A stretch of 64,000 nucleotides of DNA from a virus. Positions within the stretch are counted from its first letter, which is position 1. Every line of letters starts with the position of its first letter. Below, piece after piece: positions 59,243 through 64,000 of the stretch. The translations under genes were made by a program, and so were the position numbers. A model generated the notes under the pieces. The model made no database searches, was not told where the DNA came from, and saw only the letters and a list, made by a program, of their open reading frames with translations. Location: the IMG/VR virus record IMGVR_UViG_3300027969_003137, positions 23,519-87,518 of that record, one strand, 5' to 3'.

Positions 59243-60880
59243 ATGAAAGCACCGGTTAATTTAACTCCGCTGCAAAAGGACTATGCGGTATACCTGCCAG
59301 CTATTAGTTCTTTTTACAGTACCTATGTTGCTAAACAGCGACTAGAAGAATTCGTACCCACTGATCGAATTCCTGCAGGATTTGATCGTGGCATTGAAGG
59401 TATGAACTTTTTAAATGCTGATCAAGGATACTTTACCTATAAGTATGCTTTGTATTCCGCAGGTCATGCACAACTTGATCTCGAAAAATCAATGACTCAA
59501 GAATCAATGATACAGGATCGTGATCGTCCTAACACAATGATCTTGGGCGACTCTGGTGGGTATCAGATTGGTAAAGGTGTTCTTAAGTTTGATTGGTTAA
59601 ACTTTGAAGGCGCAGAGGCCAATAAGACTCGTAAAAAGATTCTTGAATGGTTAGAGTTGACTGCTGATTGGTCAATGATGCTTGACGTTCCTACTTGGGC
59701 TTGTGATCACATTCACAGTCCTAAGACTGGATTAAAAACATTTGAAGACTGTCTAGACAAGACTCGCTTTAACAATGACTACTTCTTGCAGAATCGCCTA
59801 GGACAAACTAAATGGCTTAACGTATTGCAAGGTGGAGACTGGGATACTGCGGAAAAATGGTATCGTGGTGTTGTGGAGTTCAGCGATCCTAAAGGCAAGT
59901 ATGCCGGTAAGGAAGCTGAAGGTTGGGCATTTGGTGGTGCCAATATGTGCAAGATGGATATCACCCTCAAGCGTTTGATGACAATGCGTGATGAAGGAAT
60001 GCTTACTGGCAAGAACTGGATTCACTTCTTGGGTACTGCACAGTTAGACTGGTCGTGTTTCTTAACACAGATCCAACGTCAACTGCGTAAGCACATTAAT
60101 CCAGAACTCACAATCAGTTTCGACTGTGCAAGTCCGTTTATTGCCACTGCTCACGGACTGGTATACACAAACGCACAGCATACCAACAAGCGTTGGAGTG
60201 TTATTATGGACAAGGCTCCTGATAACAAAGGTCTGTCAGGACGACACGACATTCCTTTTCCGTTTGAAAGCGAGTTTGCAAGTCGACTAACAATGGGCGA
60301 CATTGCATATTATGACTACGGTGTTCGTAAGACAGATGCAGAACTTGGCAATGTTAAGTTTAATCATTTAAACACAGAACATTATCACAAAGTTCCAAGA
60401 CTTAACAAACTGGGTAAAATTCCAAACAAAACATCGTGGGATAGTTTCAGTTATGCATTAATGATGGGACATAATGTTGAATGTCATATTAAAGCAGTAC
60501 AACGTGCTCAGCAATTAATGGACATTGAATGTGCTAAATTCAAACCAGACTGGCGTATGAAAGGTATTGAAGGTAAGAAAGAAATCGAATACAGCGATTG
60601 GGTTCCTAACAAGATTTTATACTTTGGTACATTTGTTGAAGAATTGTTTAATACTAAAACAAAAGACGAAGCATTTGCTATGATCGATTCAGCAAAACAA
60701 TTCTTGAAGAGTCTTGAAGGTGCTCGCTTACAAGGCGGCCCTGCTGATAACGAATTTAATAAGTTATTCACAGTTGAAGATTCAGCCAATGTAAGACTTG
60801 GTCCAGACGGGTTACCTTTATTTGACCAACAAGATGATGATAAACTTCGTGGTTTAGAAACAGAAATTATCGAGGAGTAA
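59243..60880 (+). CDS. tRNA-guanine-transglycosylase-like protein (candidate DpdA-type base exchanger)
   Basis: The 545-residue protein starts at the ATG at 59243; an in-frame start at 59201 overlaps the clamp. Its motifs align in order with TGT enzymes at nearly the same positions: LGDSGGYQIG (Asp103, cf. Asp102 in Zymomonas TGT), MMLDVPT (Asp148, cf. 156), VLQGGDW (Gln196, cf. 203), WAFGGANM (231-232), HFLGTA, and SFDCASP (Asp294, cf. nucleophile 280). The TGT zinc site CxCxxC is not evident. DpdA relatives swap guanine in DNA for 7-deazaguanine; whether this one acts on DNA or tRNA is open. The C-terminal 230 residues are extra. Confidence 0.78.
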   Translation: MKAPVNLTPLQKDYAVYLPAISSFYSTYVAKQRLEEFVPTDRIPAGFDRGIEGMNFLNADQGYFTYKYALYSAGHAQLDLEKSMTQESMIQDRDRPNTMILGDSGGYQIGKGVLKFDWLNFEGAEANKTRKKILEWLELTADWSMMLDVPTWACDHIHSPKTGLKTFEDCLDKTRFNNDYFLQNRLGQTKWLNVLQGGDWDTAEKWYRGVVEFSDPKGKYAGKEAEGWAFGGANMCKMDITLKRLMTMRDEGMLTGKNWIHFLGTAQLDWSCFLTQIQRQLRKHINPELTISFDCASPFIATAHGLVYTNAQHTNKRWSVIMDKAPDNKGLSGRHDIPFPFESEFASRLTMGDIAYYDYGVRKTDAELGNVKFNHLNTEHYHKVPRLNKLGKIPNKTSWDSFSYALMMGHNVECHIKAVQRAQQLMDIECAKFKPDWRMKGIEGKKEIEYSDWVPNKILYFGTFVEELFNTKTKDEAFAMIDSAKQFLKSLEGARLQGGPADNEFNKLFTVEDSANVRLGPDGLPLFDQQDDDKLRGLETEIIEE

Positions 60881-61095
60881 TGTCTATGTATGAGCAGAGA
60901 ATTAAACATTTAGAAGAAGCACATCATGCTTTGGACAAACAAGTTGACACTTTGGAAAGAACAGGCCTGTTCGAAGACCTAAAATTAGAGAAATTGAAAA
61001 AAGAAAGGTTGCTCTTAAAGGATAAAATTGCTATACTAAAGCATAAGCAACAACTTCACACACAGGCACAACATGGTTCGACTGAACATATTTGA
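60880..61095 (+). CDS. DUF465/YdcH-like small helical protein
   Basis: The 71-residue protein is a helical hairpin: LEEAHHALDKQVDTLE, then LKLEKLKKERLLLKDKIAIL. This matches YdcH/DUF465 (LE..H..LD..I......LKK..L.LKD.I). Function unknown. It is coupled to the transglycosylase-like gene by TAATG, with GAGGAG as ribosome site. Confidence 0.72.
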   Translation: MSMYEQRIKHLEEAHHALDKQVDTLERTGLFEDLKLEKLKKERLLLKDKIAILKHKQQLHTQAQHGSTEHI

Positions 61096-61264
61096 ATTAG
61101 ATCAGATTAAAAAAATCTGCGAGTCTGCCGGCACAGAATATTTTACACTTGAACAAAGTGTTGGTTCGGGTATTGGCAGCATACTAACATTAAGCTACGA
61201 TACAGAGATTGCAGACTTTCCTGCTACTGTTAAAGTCGAAGTGTCTGGTGTGGAGAAATGGTAA
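61073..61264 (+). CDS. hypothetical small protein
   Basis: The 63-residue protein begins in the end of the previous gene and ends in the TAATG start of the next. It has a short helix then a beta-rich half (GSGIGSILTLSYDTEIADFP). Function unknown; the overlaps on both sides support translation. Confidence 0.58.
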   Translation: MVRLNIFELDQIKKICESAGTEYFTLEQSVGSGIGSILTLSYDTEIADFPATVKVEVSGVEKW

Positions 61265-61686
61265 TGGAAGATTACGAAGCATTTGCAAACAAGATGGAAA
61301 CAGCTTATCCTAAGATGTTTGAAGGCAAGTACGGTGGGTTTGCAGTAAACAAAGGTTGGTATCCTATTCTTGAAAAGTTGTGTGCTAATATACAACATCA
61401 CATTGATTGGAAAGAGAAGCAAGGTACTCCTGTTCCGCAGGTCACAGTGGCACAGATCAAAGAAAAGTTTGGCGGCTTGCGATTCTACTACGATGGCGGT
61501 GACGATGAGATCAGTGGAATGGTTCGTATGGCTGAAGCATGGGCAGATGTTGCCTGCGAAGAATGTGGCGCCATTGGCAAGAGACGTGATGGTGGCTGGA
61601 TCCGCACACTATGTGATGCTCACGAAGCCGAATATCAAGAACGTAAACGTACACAAGAAATGAAAGCATCGGGGTTTGAAGAATGA
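61264..61686 (+). CDS. conserved phage protein with zinc-binding cysteines
   Basis: The 140-residue protein starts at the ATG at 61264 in the TAATG overlap. QIKEKFGGLRFYYDGGDDEI is the conserved centre. CEECGAIGKRRDGGWIRTLCDAH supplies three cysteines and a histidine for a zinc site. I recall it as a common T4-like phage family. Function unknown. Confidence 0.68.
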   Translation: MEDYEAFANKMETAYPKMFEGKYGGFAVNKGWYPILEKLCANIQHHIDWKEKQGTPVPQVTVAQIKEKFGGLRFYYDGGDDEISGMVRMAEAWADVACEECGAIGKRRDGGWIRTLCDAHEAEYQERKRTQEMKASGFEE

Positions 61687-62210
61687 AACGTGATTATACA
61701 GATGGTGTTGCCAAAGATATTACATTTTTTACTGGTATCGAGATCGAAAAGACTCCTGCATATGGAATGAAAACTCTATTTGTAGTAGGTGTTCATGATG
61801 ATCAGATCATTACCACTATGGCTCAGAACAATGATTGCACACATATCTATTTTGGTGCTAATCAAAGTTTTAAAACTGAAGGCGTTAATGATGCTCAAAG
61901 CTGGCGTATGTGGGAAGACATGATCTATGTCTGTTTAGAACAAGGCTACTGGTGTACATTGGATTTAGATGTCAGCGAAGTCGAAGGACTGTTAGAAAGT
62001 GGACTTGTAGAAAAGCAACAGTTCATTCCGCAGATTTCGGTTAAACTGCCCTATTTGCAACAGCTAGGGTATAATGCTACAATTAAGATAGACGACAAAG
62101 ATTTTAAAGCAACAAATCCCGGAGTGTGGTGTCATAACCTTCACGACCTACTTGGTAGAGATCGTTTTACCAGTTGGGATCAATATGGCAAAGATGAGAT
62201 TATTAAATAA
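61683..62210 (+). CDS. conserved phage protein, candidate partner of the transglycosylase-like enzyme
   Basis: The 175-residue protein has KRDYTDGVAKDITFFTGIEI, KTLFVVGVHDDQIITTM and CTHIYFGANQSFKTEG blocks, an alpha/beta fold with possible substrate-binding loops. The WEDMIYVCLEQGYWC region and a C-terminal WDQYGKDE follow. It does not match QueC, QueE or QueF by eye. It lies near the transglycosylase-like gene in the same coupled unit, so a linked function is possible. Overlaps the next gene by 1 nt. Confidence 0.62.
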   Translation: MKRDYTDGVAKDITFFTGIEIEKTPAYGMKTLFVVGVHDDQIITTMAQNNDCTHIYFGANQSFKTEGVNDAQSWRMWEDMIYVCLEQGYWCTLDLDVSEVEGLLESGLVEKQQFIPQISVKLPYLQQLGYNATIKIDDKDFKATNPGVWCHNLHDLLGRDRFTSWDQYGKDEIIK

Positions 62211-62599
62211 TGGCAACCAATCCATACGCCTCAACTGCAAAATCTATTAATCGATTACAAGGCGCATTGACTAAATCATCAATCGGTAGACCCAGGCTAA
62301 GACCATACCTAGAAGAACAACCTATGAAATTAACATTAAAACAAAGAATTCGAAACTGGCTAATGAACGATGACGAGCTAGAGTACGGCAATAGTATTGC
62401 TGTTGACAATGAAGGGCCGGATATTCAATCACAGGGATTTAGACTAAACATCTATAGTGCTAGTGGTGGAACTATCATTGAAACTACCAAATACGATCGT
62501 CAAAAGGACGAACATAAACACAGTCTACACGTGGTTACTGAGGACAAAGACCTTGGAGAAGAATTGGCAAAAATTATCACTATGGAAAGTTTAAGATGA
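62210..62599 (+). CDS. conserved phage hypothetical protein
   Basis: The 129-residue protein starts at 62210 (TAATG) or possibly at the ATG at 62324 (MKLTLKQRIRNWLM). QGFRLNIYSASGGTIIETTK and a final DLGEELAKIITMESLR are the conserved blocks, beta then helix. Function unknown. Overlaps the MutH-like gene by 4 nt. Confidence 0.6.
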   Translation: MATNPYASTAKSINRLQGALTKSSIGRPRLRPYLEEQPMKLTLKQRIRNWLMNDDELEYGNSIAVDNEGPDIQSQGFRLNIYSASGGTIIETTKYDRQKDEHKHSLHVVTEDKDLGEELAKIITMESLR

Positions 62600-63180
62600 T
62601 TACTCCTACCGAAACACTTATTCTTAATATTGTACGGCATCACTTGCTTGGTAGACAACTGCCAAGTAATTTTGGAGGTGATGCTGGAAGAGCTTGTGAA
62701 AATTTATTAGAAGATGACGTTGGTATTTCTATTAACAGGGGACTTGGCTGTGATATTCCCGAAATTGGTTGGGAAGTTAAATGCCGTAAAGGTACGGCAA
62801 CTAGTGCGCAAACAGTCGCAACAATGCGACCTGAAGATATTATTTCAACACCTTATCCACTTTCACCGGTGTACAACAAGATTCGAAAACAATTAAGGTT
62901 TACAACTAATGATAATGATGTTATCATTGCTATAGACTTATGCGACTTTGATCAGCCTCAGATTCAAGAGTTATTGAAAGAAGCATACGAACATGCAAGA
63001 AGTCTACTTAAAGAGACTCCAGAACTAGAATATACTCCATATGAAGGTTACTGGGGATATTTTGAAAAAACAAAGAAGGGGCGTCCAGAGCTAGATTTTA
63101 GACTAGCTGATGGACAAATGGAAAAACTATTAGCAATGACAGCATCAACTTTTAAGGACATATTTGCATATGGTAATTAA
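62596..63180 (+). CDS. MutH/Sau3AI-like PD-(D/E)xK endonuclease
   Basis: The 194-residue protein has CDIPEIGWEVKCRKG with Asp53, Glu60 and Lys62. The spacing D-x6-E-x-K is the same as Asp70-Glu77-Lys79 of E. coli MutH, which nicks at GATC in unmethylated DNA. An upstream helix with Glu35 (GRACENLLEDD) sits where MutH has Glu56. SAQTVATM follows where MutH has its DNA-contact loop. Size is near MutH (229). Target sequence is unknown. Coupled to neighbours by ATGA overlap and a downstream overlap. Confidence 0.72.
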   Translation: MITPTETLILNIVRHHLLGRQLPSNFGGDAGRACENLLEDDVGISINRGLGCDIPEIGWEVKCRKGTATSAQTVATMRPEDIISTPYPLSPVYNKIRKQLRFTTNDNDVIIAIDLCDFDQPQIQELLKEAYEHARSLLKETPELEYTPYEGYWGYFEKTKKGRPELDFRLADGQMEKLLAMTASTFKDIFAYGN

Positions 63181-63565
63181 ACAAGACATTAGACCTAACA
63201 AAATGATCTGGGTAACCTTTCGCAAAGAAGGTATTCACTGCTATCCAGCAGCCGCTACAGATCCTAAACTAGCTACAGGAGATTACTATGATGTATCGTT
63301 TCTTGGCACTCCCCATCGCCATATATTTCACTTTCGTGTATGGCTCGGAGTTACTCATAACGACAGAGATGTGGAATTCATTCAGTTCAAGCGGTGGCTT
63401 GAACGGTTGTATTCTAGCGAACAAGGTGTATTGTCGCTAGATTATAAAAGTTGCGAGATGATGAGCGATGATTTGTATGCTCAAATTTCACAAAAGTATC
63501 CCAACCGTGAGGTTTGGATTGAGGTCTCCGAAGACGGAGAAAATGGTTCATTTATTAAGTACTAA
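63170..63565 (+). CDS. conserved hypothetical protein
   Basis: The 131-residue protein starts at the ATG at 63170, inside the end of the MutH-like gene; a TTG at 63164 is in frame. It is aromatic and His-rich in its middle (YYDVSFLGTPHRHIFHFRVW), with a final beta hairpin (VWIEVSEDGENGSF). Common in T4-like phages to my memory. No known function. Confidence 0.6.
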   Translation: MVIKQDIRPNKMIWVTFRKEGIHCYPAAATDPKLATGDYYDVSFLGTPHRHIFHFRVWLGVTHNDRDVEFIQFKRWLERLYSSEQGVLSLDYKSCEMMSDDLYAQISQKYPNREVWIEVSEDGENGSFIKY

Positions 63566-63578
63566 GAGGAAAGCTACA

Positions 63579-63824
63579 ATGGCTAAGAATTATCGGGATT
63601 ATTCCTATTTTGAAAACCGCCCCGACGTTGTTCGGATCTTTGATGACCTAGATGCATATCTAGATTGGTGCAGATTAGAACTGCAACCATTTAATCCTGC
63701 AGATCTCTACAAGAGAGATTCAACAATTTATCAGAATTATCTGTCAAGCAGACGTCCACGCAGACAGTATCAAGGCAACAAACCGTTCAATAGAACACGC
63801 AATGAGCAGAATTTTTCTCGTTGA
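63579..63824 (+). CDS. conserved small basic protein
   Basis: The 81-residue protein starts at the ATG at 63579, 8 nt after AGAGGA. RPDVVRIFDDLDAYLDWCRL is the ordered helix; the C-terminus is very basic (SSRRPRRQYQGNKPFNRTR). Nucleic-acid binding is likely. Overlaps the next gene by 22 nt. Confidence 0.62.
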   Translation: MAKNYRDYSYFENRPDVVRIFDDLDAYLDWCRLELQPFNPADLYKRDSTIYQNYLSSRRPRRQYQGNKPFNRTRNEQNFSR

Positions 63825-64000
63825 TCTAGAAGCAGTTGAGACAAGGTACACAGGTCAATGGAAGACCCATGTGCCTGCACTCTTACGAAAGGCAGGACAT
63901 CATGTCAACATTATATCAGGTCCTACGGACATTCCTAGTGCTACCACTCCTGGGGCATTTCTCAACTTTGGCGGCACTAATATCTACAAGGCTAGTCAAG
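63803..64000 (+). CDS. conserved phage protein, 5' part only (partial)
   Basis: An open frame from the ATG at 63803 runs to the window edge (66 codons). It begins RIFLVDLEAVETRYTGQWK and continues with HHVNIISGPTDIPSATTPG and FLNFGGTNIYKA. The pattern recalls a glycosyltransferase-like N-terminal half known in aquatic T4-like phages. The 3' end lies outside the window. Confidence 0.6.

Noticed and set aside
63468-63578. N-terminal extension of the 63579 gene
   Set aside because: It overlaps the previous gene in another frame; the ATG at 63579 has a good ribosome site.

Overview
The window is a contiguous piece of a T4-like tailed phage (myovirus) genome. Family B DNA polymerase (gp43), sliding clamp (gp45), clamp-loader ATPase (gp44), a DsbA-like late-promoter binding protein, PhoH, a GroES-like co-chaperonin, very large modular tail-fibre genes and T4-type late promoter boxes all point that way. 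The DNA is AT-rich, genes are tightly packed (many ATGA and TAATG overlaps), and there is no gene-free stretch longer than about 300 bases. Spanins, a lipase and a KdsA-type enzyme imply a Gram-negative host with LPS. The auxiliary gene set resembles that of aquatic T4-like phages. No photosynthesis gene is present, so I do not call it a cyanophage.

Layout. 1-4.3 kb: accessory genes (two P-loop or sulfotransferase-like proteins, an amidohydrolase-fold protein, and a partial gene that is a paralog of the gene at 3723). 4.36-4.5 kb: an odd 111-nt tRNA-like gene. 4.5-17.5 kb: small accessory and auxiliary metabolic genes, namely H1-like nucleoprotein, ThyX, a PTPS/QueD-like enzyme, KdsA, a glycosyltransferase, UV endonuclease, superoxide dismutase, IscU and IscA. 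17.6-33.7 kb: tail-fibre and adhesin block with a subtilisin-like protease. 33.7-39.4 kb: replication and host-takeover genes (a DnaE-like fragment, GroES-like, MazG-like, gp44, PhoH). 39.4-43.2 kb: lysis cassette (GH19 endolysin, nested spanins, DUF4337, lipase, holin). 43.2-47.9 kb: proteostasis block (DnaJ, peptide deformylase, ClpA). 48-53.9 kb: small proteins, several of which begin with a T4-like capsid-targeting sequence. 54-59.2 kb: DsbA, a radical-SAM-like protein, gp43 and gp45. 59.2-64 kb: a tRNA-guanine-transglycosylase-like protein, its neighbours and a MutH-like nuclease.

How it works together. Early and middle genes are driven by near-consensus TTGACA-17-TATAAT promoters; late genes carry (G/C/T)ATAAATA boxes. 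Many boxes sit exactly 4-5 nt before the start codon, and two sigma70-type promoters sit 6 nt before one, so the phage appears to use leaderless mRNAs widely. At three promoters the -35 element lies in the loop of a hairpin, two of them terminator-like. A 5-bp stem with an 8-nt loop just upstream of the polymerase Shine-Dalgarno has the geometry of the T4 gp43 translational operator.

The most unusual candidates are the transglycosylase-like and MutH-like pair (possible DNA base modification plus cleavage of unmodified DNA), the family of predicted capsid-packaged proteins, a ClpA that keeps the ClpP-docking IGF loop, and the leaderless promoter architecture. All functions are read from sequence motifs and family knowledge; no searches were run.
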